Origin: Sideroxyarcus sp045866275
GTDB taxonomy: Bacteria > Pseudomonadota > Gammaproteobacteria > Burkholderiales > Gallionellaceae
Assembly: GCA_045866275.1 (NCBI GenBank)
Contig: BAAFRX010000009.1
Span: 19,538-83,537, forward strand
DNA length: 64,000 bases
Direction: 5' to 3'
Shown: one piece after another, positions 44,833 to 56,137 of the stretch
Layout of the letters: each line of letters begins with the position of its first letter
How positions within the stretch are numbered: the stretch's first letter is position 1
Position numbers and translations under genes: made by a program
The notes under the pieces: model-generated
What the model saw: the letters and a program-made list of their open reading frames with translations, nothing else
What the model was told of the DNA's origin: nothing
The model's database searches: none

Positions 44833-46581
44833 TCAAATGGTTTTGGTTAATGCACGCAAAGCTTCGATGCCGACGGGCTCATCCGCTTGCACGGGTACGA
44901 CCGCGATGCGGCGCGCATGGTCTTGCCGGATTGATTCGAGTTGCTTCCATTCCTGCTCCGCCCGCAATCTCAATAGTCGAGACATCGGATGCGCGGCAGC
45001 CAGACTCTGGTTCACGATCCATGCCCACGGCTCAATGCCGGCACGGCGCAAATCGGCTTGCAGGTTGGCCGCTTCCAGCACGGGGGTGGTTTCGGCCAGC
45101 GTCACGATGAGGATCCGCGTGTGTTCCTGATTTTGCAGTTGCATCATCGGCGTGGTGAAGTGCGCGCTGTCTTTGATGTTGCGCGCGACTTCGCGGTGAT
45201 ATGCGCCAGTCGCATCCAGCAGCAACAAGGTATGTCCGGTGGGGGCGGTATCCATCACGACGAAGGCATGATTCGCTTCTCGAATGGCACGGGAAAAAGC
45301 CTGAAAAACAGCAATCTCCTCGGTGCAAGGCGAGCGCAGGTCTTCTTCCAGCAAGGCGCGACCTTGTGCATCCAGATGCTTGCCTTTGGTTTCAAGTACG
45401 TGCTGGCGATAACGCTCGGTCTCCGCCTGCGGGTCGATGCGGCTCAAGGTGAGATTGTCAGCATCGTCACGCAGGGTGTCCGCCAGATGCGCGGCAGGAT
45501 CGGAAGTGGTGAGCTGCACGGCATGTCCACGGGCGGCCAGTTCGACGGCGATCGCCGCAGCCATCGTGGTCTTGCCCACGCCACCTTTACCCATCAACAT
45601 GATCAAGCCATGTCCCGCTTGCGCCATCTCATCTACCAAAGCGGACAGCTGCGGCAGAGCCTCCGTTCGATGCTGGATCGCATCGGGCAACTCGATCGGC
45701 GCATCGGCAAGCAGCGCACGCAACGCCTCCACGCCCACCAGATTGAAGGGCAGCAGATCGCGCTTATCCGTGGGTAATTTGCGCAACACGTCCGGCATGG
45801 CCGCCAGCGCATCCTGCTCGCGCTTCAGGATGGCCGATGCCATAGGGTCGCCCGCTTCGCTTTCAGGCATACCTCCATTCACCACCAGATGTTGGTGAGA
45901 AAAGCCGATATGCGCCAATTCTTCGCTGGTGCGCGCCGCTTCCATCAAAGTGGAACGCTGCGCGCGCGCCACCAGTACCAGCCGTGTTCTGCGCGGATCG
46001 GCGAGGACCGCGACCGCATCGCTGTAACGCTGGCGTTGTTTCTCCAAGCCGGACAAGGGGCCGAGGCAGGAAGCACCTTCAGGGTTGTCGTCCAGAAATC
46101 CGCTCCACGCGCCCGGCAGTTGCAGCAGGCGTATCGTGTGTCCCGTCGGTGCCGTATCGAAAATGATGTGATCGAAAGGCTCGATCATGGTTGGGTCAGT
46201 GAGCAGCTCGGTGAATTCATCAAAAGCCGCAATCTCGGTAGTGCACGCCCCCGAAAGTTGCTCCTCGATGCCGCGCACGACTGCTTCAGGCAACACACCG
46301 CGTACCGGCCCCACGATGCGGTCGCGATACGCTTGCGCCGCTGCCTGCGGGTCGATCTCCAATGCGGACAGTTTGCCCGCCACAGGGATGGGCGTGAGGG
46401 TGTTGCCGATCGTGATGCCAAATACCTGCCCCACGTTCGAAGCGGGGTCGGTGCTCACCAAAAGGACACGCCTCCCCTGATCTGCTAATCGCACTGCAGT
46501 GGCGCATGCCAGCGAGGTCTTGCCCACCCCGCCCTTGCCCGTAAAGAACAGGAATTGAGGAACCTCTTTGAGCAGCTTCAT
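44833..46581 (-). CDS. arsA: Arsenite-stimulated ATPase ArsA
   Basis: A 582-residue ATPase with two homologous halves. The first P-loop GKGGVGKT is at residues 15-22 and the second near 329-336. Each half also has the DTAPTGHT motif (near 150 and 450). In known systems it powers ArsB, and it can also assist ACR3. I chose ATG 46581 (MKLLKEVPQFLFF); an upstream start would add 16 residues inside the arsD-arsA junction. It lies 23 bases after arsD, which feeds it arsenite. Confidence 0.95.
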   Translation of the reverse strand: MKLLKEVPQFLFFTGKGGVGKTSLACATAVRLADQGRRVLLVSTDPASNVGQVFGITIGNTLTPIPVAGKLSALEIDPQAAAQAYRDRIVGPVRGVLPEAVVRGIEEQLSGACTTEIAAFDEFTELLTDPTMIEPFDHIIFDTAPTGHTIRLLQLPGAWSGFLDDNPEGASCLGPLSGLEKQRQRYSDAVAVLADPRRTRLVLVARAQRSTLMEAARTSEELAHIGFSHQHLVVNGGMPESEAGDPMASAILKREQDALAAMPDVLRKLPTDKRDLLPFNLVGVEALRALLADAPIELPDAIQHRTEALPQLSALVDEMAQAGHGLIMLMGKGGVGKTTMAAAIAVELAARGHAVQLTTSDPAAHLADTLRDDADNLTLSRIDPQAETERYRQHVLETKGKHLDAQGRALLEEDLRSPCTEEIAVFQAFSRAIREANHAFVVMDTAPTGHTLLLLDATGAYHREVARNIKDSAHFTTPMMQLQNQEHTRILIVTLAETTPVLEAANLQADLRRAGIEPWAWIVNQSLAAAHPMSRLLRLRAEQEWKQLESIRQDHARRIAVVPVQADEPVGIEALRALTKTI

Positions 46582-46604
46582 GTTAATGCCCCTCGGTGTG
46601 AAAC

Positions 46605-46979
46605 TTAGCAGCACTTGCCACTCGAACAACAGCCTTCAGCTTTTGCTTCTGCCACCGCCATCGTGCCGATTGCTTCAGACAGGCCGACGAAGCGTGCCAG
46701 CTCTTTGCGTGTGGGATAGCGGCCTGCCATGGCGATTTCTCCATCCAGCAGAATCAAGGGCAGACCTTCCGCACCGGAGCGTTCCAGAAAACCTTTCACC
46801 ACTGCGTTATCCGCAAACGCCATCGGTTGTTGCGCCAGGTTGAAGCGCTCGATCTGTCCGCCCGCCTGCTTGAGCCAATCCACATCCGCGCTGAAATCCA
46901 CCAGTGCCTGATCCACATCGGTTCCACACACTCCAGTACTGCAACACAATGCCGGATCGAATACCTGCAGTTTCTTCAT
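46605..46979 (-). CDS. arsD: Arsenic metallochaperone ArsD
   Basis: A 124-residue chaperone that passes arsenite to ArsA and acts as a weak repressor in some systems. The functional Cys triad is present (Cys12, Cys13, Cys18 in ALCCSTGVC), and the C-terminus adds a CCSSGKCC cluster. The Shine-Dalgarno AAGGAG has better spacing to ATG 46979 than to the ATG at 46982, and this start gives the standard Cys numbering. It lies seven to ten bases after arsC. Confidence 0.92.
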   Translation of the reverse strand: MKKLQVFDPALCCSTGVCGTDVDQALVDFSADVDWLKQAGGQIERFNLAQQPMAFADNAVVKGFLERSGAEGLPLILLDGEIAMAGRYPTRKELARFVGLSEAIGTMAVAEAKAEGCCSSGKCC

Positions 46980-46989
46980 CATGTTCTCC

Positions 46990-47487
46990 TTAATCCTTGA
47001 TTTGACCGATTTCGTTCAACTTCTCCTGTAATACCCGCTTATCGAGCTGCTCGATGGGCAATGCCATGAACAAGCCGATGCGACGCGCCAACTGCTCTCC
47101 CGCCTTATTGAAGGCGGCGCGGCGCGCGTCATCGCCCTCGACATGCGCCGGATCGGGGATGCCCCAGTGCGCCCTGACCGGCGCGCCGTACCACACCGGG
47201 CAAACTTCGCCCGCCGCGTTATCGCAAACGGTGATGACGAAATCGAATTCGGGCGCGCCGGGCGCGGCGAATTCGTCCCAGCTCTTGCTGCGCAAGCCTT
47301 CGGTGCTGTAGCCCCGTGTTTGCAACCACTCGATTGCGCCCGGATTCACCTTACCCGCCGGTTTGCTGCCCGCGCTCCAGGCCCTGAATTTGCCTTTGCC
47401 CAACGCATTGAACAGCACTTCGCCCAACACGCTGCGGGCCGAATTGCCGGTGCACAAGATCAGTACGTTGTATTGCTTTTCACTCAT
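46990..47487 (-). CDS. arsC: Arsenate reductase, thioredoxin-type ArsC
   Basis: A 165-residue low-molecular-weight-phosphatase-fold reductase that converts arsenate to arsenite. The P-loop LCTGNSARS carries Cys12, and CDNAAGEVCP near 90-99 has the two further Cys that relay electrons to thioredoxin. I chose ATG 47487 (MSEKQYNVLIL), preceded by AGGAAG. An in-frame start upstream would overlap arsR without similarity. The order arsR-arsC-arsD-arsA fits a single transcript. Confidence 0.94.
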   Translation of the reverse strand: MSEKQYNVLILCTGNSARSVLGEVLFNALGKGKFRAWSAGSKPAGKVNPGAIEWLQTRGYSTEGLRSKSWDEFAAPGAPEFDFVITVCDNAAGEVCPVWYGAPVRAHWGIPDPAHVEGDDARRAAFNKAGEQLARRIGLFMALPIEQLDKRVLQEKLNEIGQIKD

Positions 47488-47509
47488 TTCAGTCTTCCTT
47501 ATGAAGTAA

Positions 47510-47830
47510 TCAACATTTCTTTGTCGGGGTCTTGCAAATTCCGTCATGCCCGCCACAGCAGTTTTCGGTGAGGTAATCCACCATGCCGTTCATCACCGTA
47601 AAGTTGGCGGCGTAATAAATGAAGCGCCCGTCCTGCCGGCTTTCCACCAGCCCGGCATGGGACAGCGCCTTGAAGTGGAAGGACAGATTGGCCGGCGAGA
47701 CCTTCAGCTTCGCCGCCACTTCGCCCGCCGCCATGCCCTCCGGCCCGGCACTCACCAGGAGGCGATAAATGGCCAGACGCGTGGTTTGCGCCAGTGCCGC
47801 CAACGCCCTCACTGCATGCGCAGATTTCAT
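47510..47830 (-). CDS. arsR: Arsenic-responsive repressor ArsR
   Basis: A 106-residue winged-helix repressor. The recognition helix region SPANLSFHFKALSHAGLVESRQDGRF is near 45-70. No Cys is seen in the alpha3 position of E. coli ArsR; instead the C-terminus has a Cys cluster (NCCGGHDGICKTPTKKC), which is the arsenite site in several proteobacterial ArsR types. It heads the arsenic operon and should bind the dyad in the gap upstream. ATG 47830 is preferred over 47836. Confidence 0.92.
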   Translation of the reverse strand: MKSAHAVRALAALAQTTRLAIYRLLVSAGPEGMAAGEVAAKLKVSPANLSFHFKALSHAGLVESRQDGRFIYYAANFTVMNGMVDYLTENCCGGHDGICKTPTKKC

Positions 47831-47844
47831 CCTCAAACACCTTT

Positions 47845-47868
47845 ATGATTCAACAACTATTGAAATGA
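47845..47868. promoter_or_regulatory. Candidate ArsR operator
   Basis: An imperfect inverted repeat ATGATTCAA / TTGAAATGAT is centred 15-40 bases upstream of arsR. Dyads of the form TTCAA-N6-TTGAA are common operators of ArsR-family repressors. It lies in the 193-base gap between divergent arsR and the antiporter gene. Confidence 0.5.
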
Positions 47869-48023
47869 TGGCGGCATTAAAACACACAAACGGCAGAATT
47901 GACAACCGGCCAGGCAAGCGAACCCGCGCCGCCGCGATTCGCGCGCAAAATGAATTTACGGAAGCTCACGTCCGGCGTTACCCTCGGGTAAGATGTTCAT
48001 TCCCTTATCAGGAAATTGAAGCC

Positions 48024-49228
48024 ATGGAACTGCACCAATTTTTTCTCTTCCTCGCGATCATCCTGATCGCGGCGCGCCTGCTGTCGGAGACCGTGGCGCG
48101 TTTTGGCATTCCCTCTGTGATTGGCGAACTGTTGGCCGGCCTCTTGATCGGCCCTTCGCTGCTGGGCTGGGTCAGCCCCGACACCACGATGAAGCTGCTG
48201 GCGGAGATCGGCATCATCCTGTTGCTGTTCGAAGTGGGCATGGATACCAATCTGTCGCGTCTGGCCCGTTCCGGCGCCAAGCCCTATATCGTCGCGGTGG
48301 TTGGTTTTGCCTTGCCGTTTGCCCTGGGTTACGGCGTAAGTGCGTGGCTGTTTGGTTTATCCAATCTGACCGCGCTGTTTATCGGCGGCACCCTGACGGC
48401 AACCAGCATCGGCATCACGGTGCGCGTGCTGGATGATCTCGGTCGCCGTCAGACCGATGAAGCGCAGATCGTGATTGGCGCCGCCGTGCTGGACGACATC
48501 CTCGGGGTGCTGACGCTGGCTTTTCTGTACCAGTTCGCGGTGGGGCACGAAGTTTCCATCAAGGCACTGGGCGAGGTGAGTTTATACATCGTGCTGTTCA
48601 TGCTGCTCGCCCCGGTCGCGGCCAAACTCGCGGCGGTGGTGATTGACCGGCTCGATCAGCGCGCCTCTTCGCCGGGCCTGCTGCTGACCATGGCGCTGTC
48701 ATTGATCCTGCTGTTTTCCTGGCTGGCGCACGCGGTCGGCGCGCCGGAGATCATGGGTGGGTTCGCCGCGGGTCTGGCCTTCAGCCAGCATTTCGGCTTC
48801 AAACTCCCCCTGTTCGGCCAGCACAACACTTTCCAGCCCAGCCCCAAACTGGCGCACCGCCTGGAAGAACAGATGCGCCCGCTGATCCACACCTTTTCGC
48901 CGCTGTTCTTTGTGATGGTCGGTGTGTCGCTGAACCTGAACGAAGTGAACTGGGGTTCAGCGTTCGTCTGGATGTTGGCGGGCTCGCTGTTGCTGGTCGG
49001 CTTCCTCGGCAAGTTCGCGGCCGGCTTCTTTATCCATGAGCCGCGCCACCACCAGATCGCCATCGGCCTGTCGATGATACCGCGCGGGGAAGTGGGTCTG
49101 ATCTTTGCGCAGCTCGGCTTCAGCCAGGGCATCCTCAACGGCGAATTGTATGCGGCGATGCTCATCGTCATCGCGCTTACCACCATGACGCCGCCCTTCC
49201 TGCTCAAGTGGTTCTACGGTCGGCAGAC

Positions 49229-49232
<4 letters not shown>
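48024..49232 (+). CDS. KefB-type cation:proton antiporter (CPA2 family)
   Basis: A 402-residue membrane protein with about 12 helices. The start MELHQFFLFLAIILIAARLL and IPSVIGELLAGLLIGPSLLG are typical of CPA2 exchangers, and VLDDILGVLTLAFL near 148 carries the paired Asp that bind the cation. No TrkA-N domain is attached, unlike full KefB/KefC. In-frame sequence upstream of 48024 lies in the intergenic region and was discarded. It overlaps the P-type ATPase gene (ATGA), so the two are coupled. Confidence 0.86.
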
Positions 49233-51907
<2,675 letters not shown>

Positions 51908-51939
51908 TCCGCACCTCTCAACTACTTTCCGGCGACGAT

Positions 51940-52878
51940 ATGAAAACGCTCATCTGCGGCTCCATGGCCTATGACACCATCATGGTGTTCAAGGACCAGT
52001 TCAAGAAGCATATCCTTCCCGACCAAATTCATATTCTGAACGTCGCCTTTCTGGTGCCCGAGATGCGCCGCGAATACGGCGGCTGTGCCGGCAATATCGC
52101 CTACAACCTGCAACTGCTGGGCGGGCATCCGCTCATCATGGCCACCGTGGGCGACGACTTCGCTCCCTATGCCCAGCGCTTGTCCAATCTGGGACTGGCA
52201 CAGGATCACATTCGCCTGGTGCCCGGCACCTTCACCGGACAGGCTTTCATCACCACCGACCTCGACGACAACCAGATCACGGCGTTCCATCCGGGCGCAA
52301 TGGGGCATTCCCATCTGAACAGCGTGTCCCTGGCGCATGACGTGACCTTGGGCATCGTCTCGCCGGACGGGCGCGAGGGCATGATCCAGCACGCGCTGGA
52401 GTTCGCCGAGCGCGACATTCCTTTCGTGTTCGACCCCGGTCAGGGCATGCCGATGTTCTCCGGCGCAGAGTTGCTGCGCCTGGTCGAGCAAGCCAGCTAC
52501 GTCACCGTCAACGATTACGAGGCCAAGATGCTGCAGGACAAGACCGGTAAGACGCTGAAGCAGATCGCAGACCGGGTCAAGGCGCTGATCGTCACCCTCG
52601 GCGCGGACGGCTCGCTGATTCACGCCGACGGCAAGGAATTCACCATCCCCACCCCCAAACCCGCCGCCATCGTCGATCCCACCGGCTGCGGCGATGCCTA
52701 TCGCGCGGGCTTGCTGCACGGCATCCAGAAAGGCTGGGATTGGGAGATGACCGGACGGCTCGCTTCGCTGATGGGCTCGCTCAAGATCGGCAGCCGTGGC
52801 GGGCAGAACCACAAATACACGCGCATGGAATTGGCCGACCTGTACAGGGAACATTTTGGCTCACGCATCACGCTGTAA
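51940..52878 (+). CDS. PfkB-family carbohydrate or nucleoside kinase
   Basis: A 312-residue ribokinase-fold kinase. The N-terminus MKTLICGSMAYDTIMVF, the GGCAGNIAYNLQLLGG stretch near 48 and DPTGCGDAYRAGLLHG near 247 (with the catalytic Asp) place it in PfkB; some close relatives are called adenosine kinases, but the substrate cannot be fixed. TATAAT at 51903-51908 may be its own -10 box, inside the preceding stop region. It is followed three bases later by the fructosamine-kinase-like gene, so a shared carbohydrate theme is possible. Confidence 0.85.
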   Translation: MKTLICGSMAYDTIMVFKDQFKKHILPDQIHILNVAFLVPEMRREYGGCAGNIAYNLQLLGGHPLIMATVGDDFAPYAQRLSNLGLAQDHIRLVPGTFTGQAFITTDLDDNQITAFHPGAMGHSHLNSVSLAHDVTLGIVSPDGREGMIQHALEFAERDIPFVFDPGQGMPMFSGAELLRLVEQASYVTVNDYEAKMLQDKTGKTLKQIADRVKALIVTLGADGSLIHADGKEFTIPTPKPAAIVDPTGCGDAYRAGLLHGIQKGWDWEMTGRLASLMGSLKIGSRGGQNHKYTRMELADLYREHFGSRITL

Positions 52879-52881
52879 AAC

Positions 52882-53787
52882 ATGCCGCTGGCGCGTGCGG
52901 TCGTAGCGTCCCTCTGCGCCGCCACGCCGCGTCCGTTCGAGTTGCTGCGTGCCCTTCCCGTCGGCGGCGGGGACATTAACCGGTCGTTCCTGCTGGAAGG
53001 TGCGGACGGTGCGCGCTATTTCCTCAAGCTCAACACGGCCCGGCAACACGCGCTGTTCAGTGCCGAGGCCGCAGGACTGGCTGCCCTCGCGGCGACCCGC
53101 ACCGTGCGCGTGCCGCAGGTCATCGCGCACGGCGTGACCGGCGACCATAGCTATCTGTTGCTGGAATATCTGGCATTGAATTCGCGCGGCGACGCCGGCG
53201 CTCTTGGCGAGAAACTTGCCGCCCTGCATCGCAACACAGCGGATCGTTTCGGCTTCGCGCAGGACAACTTCATCGGCAGCACCCCGCAACCGAATGGCTG
53301 TACAGACGACTGGACCACGTTCTGGCGCGAGCAGCGCCTGGGGTTCCAACTGCGCCTCGCCGCGCAGAATGGTTATGGCGGAACCCTGCAAAGCGCGGGA
53401 GAAAAGTTGCTGCAACGATTGCCCGCTTTCTTCGCGGGCTACACGCCGCAACCCGCGCTGCTGCACGGTGACCTGTGGGGCGGCAACCACGCTTTTCTCG
53501 CCGACGGCAGCCCGGTGATTTTTGATCCCGCCGCGTATTATGGCGACCGCGAATGCGATCTCGCGATGACCGAATTATTCGGCGGTTACCCGGCCGAATT
53601 TTACGCGGCCTATCAGGCGGCCTGGCCGCTGGATGCGGGCTACGCCACCCGGCGCGACCTGTACAACCTGTATCACCTCCTCAACCATGCCAACCTGTTC
53701 GGCGGAGAGGGCGGCGACAGGTTACGGGTGACCGGATATGCAAAACAGGCAGAACAAATGATTGCCCGACTGCTTGCCCAAACTTGA
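52882..53787 (+). CDS. Fructosamine kinase family protein
   Basis: A 301-residue protein-kinase-like-fold enzyme. The HGDLWGGNHAFL motif (near 194) is the catalytic loop, with FDPAAYYGDRECDLAM as the metal-binding DFG-like part. FN3K-type enzymes phosphorylate ketosamines on glycated proteins so that they break down. It starts three bases after the PfkB-type kinase and ends 26 bases before the convergent GGDEF gene. Confidence 0.9.
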   Translation: MPLARAVVASLCAATPRPFELLRALPVGGGDINRSFLLEGADGARYFLKLNTARQHALFSAEAAGLAALAATRTVRVPQVIAHGVTGDHSYLLLEYLALNSRGDAGALGEKLAALHRNTADRFGFAQDNFIGSTPQPNGCTDDWTTFWREQRLGFQLRLAAQNGYGGTLQSAGEKLLQRLPAFFAGYTPQPALLHGDLWGGNHAFLADGSPVIFDPAAYYGDRECDLAMTELFGGYPAEFYAAYQAAWPLDAGYATRRDLYNLYHLLNHANLFGGEGGDRLRVTGYAKQAEQMIARLLAQT

Positions 53788-53812
53788 GCGTGTTCCCCCG
53801 TGCTGCCGCCAC

Positions 53813-55066
53813 TCAATCCGCCGCGAAGCGGTAGCGATTCTTGCCGTTGCGCTTGGCTTGATACATCGCATCATCCGCCCGCCGCAACAGTTCTTCTGCC
53901 TGTTCGCCATGCTGCGGGTAGAGGGCGATGCCGATGCTTGCGCCCACTCGACCGGATGCGCCGTTCAGGTCGAATGCAGGCATCAGGTTATCAATGATTT
54001 TCTGCGCCACGACTACCGCGTTATCAGGCACGGTCACGCTTTCCAGCAACAGGATGAATTCATCACCGCCGATGCGGGCGACCGTGTCCGATTCGCGCAC
54101 GGTTGCCTGCAATCTTTGGCTCACTCCCTGTAACAGCAAGTCCCCCGCCTCATGCCCCAGGGTATCGTTGATTTTTTTGAAGCCATCCAGATCGAGGAAC
54201 AGGACCGCCAGTTTTCCCTGTCCGCGCCGGGTGAGGGCGATGGAGTGCTCCAGAATTTCGGAAAAATAGGCGCGATTGGGCAGCCCGGTTAAAAAATCGT
54301 GATGCGCCAGATGGGCGATCTTCTCCTCTGCCCGTTTACGCTCCCCGATGTCGCGCACGATGCCGATGAAATAACGGACCCCGCCTAGATGCATCTCCGA
54401 CAGGGACAGCTCCATCGGAAAGGTCCCGCCGTCGCGGCGCAGCCCGCCCATTTCATTGCCGCGCAAGCCAACCCTTTCAAGCAGCGCCTGTCGCGGCCGG
54501 TTGGGAGGCGCCTCGCCCGCTCCGCCCGCCAGATCAGGCGCCAGCATTTCGATGTCGGCCCCCCTGATGTCCTGCTCCGCATAACCGAATATCTTCTCCG
54601 CCGCTGGATTGAAGCCTTCGATATGCCCGGATTCATCCAGCGTGATGATGCCGTCCATGACGTTGTGGATGATCGACTGCAACTGATGCTGGCTTTTCTC
54701 CAACTCGAGTTTGACCTGCTTCAGGTTCATCACCATCTGCCAGAACAGTTTGACCTCGGTGCCGCCCGCCACGCGCTTGCCACCAAAAATGCGTTCTGCC
54801 GCCACGGCGACCGCGTCATCATGGGACAAGTTGTACACGATGCAGTCCGGGTACTGCTGGCAATGCTCCAGCGCTTCTACCGCTCCGGTAAAGGTGGCGA
54901 TCTGGTGCTGGCGCGCCAGCTTGAGTCCGGGCGCGTCAGCATGGGTATCTGCGATGGCCACCACCTTGACCAGGCGCTCTTCCAGGAACATTTCCAGCAA
55001 GGCGGTACCGCCTCGCCCGGCGCCGATAATCAGAACGGGATAACCCGGTTTGTCTGCTGCTTTCAT
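53813..55066 (-). CDS. Rossmann-PAS-GGDEF diguanylate cyclase
   Basis: A 417-residue protein. Residues 1-110 have a nucleotide-binding fold opening with LIIGAGRGGTALLEMF (GxGxxG) and continuing VVAIADTHADAPGLKLARQ. A helical linker (about 110-125) leads to a PAS domain (about 125-245, IIHNVMDGIITLDESGHIEGF). The GGDEF domain (about 250-417) has DFLTGLPNRAYF and the intact GGDEF motif near 332. It should make cyclic di-GMP. ATG 55066 has a good Shine-Dalgarno (AAGGA); ATG 55081 and 55090 are alternatives. It is the last gene after ubiA. Confidence 0.88.
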   Translation of the reverse strand: MKAADKPGYPVLIIGAGRGGTALLEMFLEERLVKVVAIADTHADAPGLKLARQHQIATFTGAVEALEHCQQYPDCIVYNLSHDDAVAVAAERIFGGKRVAGGTEVKLFWQMVMNLKQVKLELEKSQHQLQSIIHNVMDGIITLDESGHIEGFNPAAEKIFGYAEQDIRGADIEMLAPDLAGGAGEAPPNRPRQALLERVGLRGNEMGGLRRDGGTFPMELSLSEMHLGGVRYFIGIVRDIGERKRAEEKIAHLAHHDFLTGLPNRAYFSEILEHSIALTRRGQGKLAVLFLDLDGFKKINDTLGHEAGDLLLQGVSQRLQATVRESDTVARIGGDEFILLLESVTVPDNAVVVAQKIIDNLMPAFDLNGASGRVGASIGIALYPQHGEQAEELLRRADDAMYQAKRNGKNRYRFAAD

Positions 55067-55101
55067 TCTGTTTTCCTTCATATGAGCCATGTCCTGGATT
55101 T

Positions 55102-55965
55102 TTACCACACCCAATAATCCCCCGCCACCCCCGCAAACACCGCAGCCCCGAACCAGTTGTTGTGCAAGAAAGCTGCGAAGCATTGGTCGCGGTTTTTTTC
55201 CTTGATGAGCGCGTAGTGGTACCACGCGATGCCTTCCGCGACGATGAGGCCGACGAAGTAGAGTTGTCCCTGGCCGGCCATCAGACCGGCCAGCGCCAGC
55301 AACAGCAAAGTGAGGTGGTAGCACACCATCACGGCGATGACATCGTACTGGCCGAAGAACAGCGCGGAGGAGTGGATGCCGAGATGGATGTCGTCGTCCC
55401 GGTCCACCATCGCGTATTCGGTGTCGTACGCGATCGCCCAGAACACGTTGGCGAGCAGCAGCACCCACGCGACAGGCGGCACATGGCCGAGCGTGGCGGC
55501 GAACGCCATCGGAATGCCGAAGCCGAAAGCGATGCCGAGGTAGGCTTGCGGGAGGGCGAAGAAACGTTTGGTGAAGGGATAACTCGCGGCGAGGAAGACG
55601 GCGGGAATGGAGAGCAGCAAGGTCAAATTGTTGAGCGGCAAGATGAGGAGAAACGCCGCAATCGCCAAGCCGGCAGCCAGCCACAAGGTCTCGCGTTCCG
55701 TCACCTTGCCGCTGGTGAGCGGGCGGTCTTGCGTGCGCTTCACATGCTTGTCGATGTGGCGGTCGGCGTAGTCGTTCACCGCGCAGCCGGCGGAGCGCAT
55801 CAGCACTGTGCCGAGGGTAAAGATGACAAGCACGAGCCACGAAGGATGACCTTTGCTTGCGATCCATACCGCCCATAGTGTCGGCCATAGCAACAGCAGG
55901 ATGCCGATGGGGCGATGCAGGCGGGTGAGCTGAATGTAGAGACGCAGGCGTTCGGAAATGTTCAT
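55102..55965 (-). CDS. ubiA: 4-Hydroxybenzoate polyprenyltransferase
   Basis: A 287-residue inner-membrane enzyme that attaches the isoprenoid tail to 4-hydroxybenzoate in ubiquinone synthesis. The first Asp-rich site is NDYADRHIDKHVKRTQDRPL (near 70-90) and the second is in YDTEYAMVDRDDDIHLG (near 190). About eight to nine helices are present. ATG 55965 (MNISERLRL) fits the family; the longer in-frame stretch upstream runs through a palindromic repeat. It lies downstream of ubiC, which makes its substrate. Confidence 0.95.
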   Translation of the reverse strand: MNISERLRLYIQLTRLHRPIGILLLLWPTLWAVWIASKGHPSWLVLVIFTLGTVLMRSAGCAVNDYADRHIDKHVKRTQDRPLTSGKVTERETLWLAAGLAIAAFLLILPLNNLTLLLSIPAVFLAASYPFTKRFFALPQAYLGIAFGFGIPMAFAATLGHVPPVAWVLLLANVFWAIAYDTEYAMVDRDDDIHLGIHSSALFFGQYDVIAVMVCYHLTLLLLALAGLMAGQGQLYFVGLIVAEGIAWYHYALIKEKNRDQCFAAFLHNNWFGAAVFAGVAGDYWVW

Positions 55966-55986
55966 GGCAGGGATTTTAACCTGCGC

Positions 55987-56014
55987 CGTCATTCCGGCGT
56001 AGGCCGGAATCCAG
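55987..56014. repeat. Family C short palindrome (CGTCATTCCGGCGTAGGCCG type)
   Basis: CGTCATTCCGGCG, TA, then GGCCGGAATCCAG: a short stem with the ATTCCGGC-GCCGGAAT core, upstream of ubiA. If read through on the minus strand it gives WIPAYAGMT, a peptide often mis-annotated in many genomes from this repeat type. Only one copy was seen in the window. Confidence 0.75.
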
Positions 56015-56092
56015 TTAAAAAAATAAACCGTGCGAAGCACAACGACGCCAGCTGCATTTTGAAACACACGCCGCTTATTTGGAAAGGATTTC

Positions 56093-56137
56093 CCTCACCC
56101 CAACCCCTCTCCCGATGGGAGAGGGGTTGGGGTGAGT
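56093..56137. repeat. Family A palindromic repeat forming the end of ubiC
   Basis: CCTCACCCCAACCCCTCTCC then CGATGGGAGAGGGGTTGGGG TGAG: a near-perfect inverted repeat. It supplies the last codons and the TGA stop of ubiC and could also act as a transcription terminator. Confidence 0.88.
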
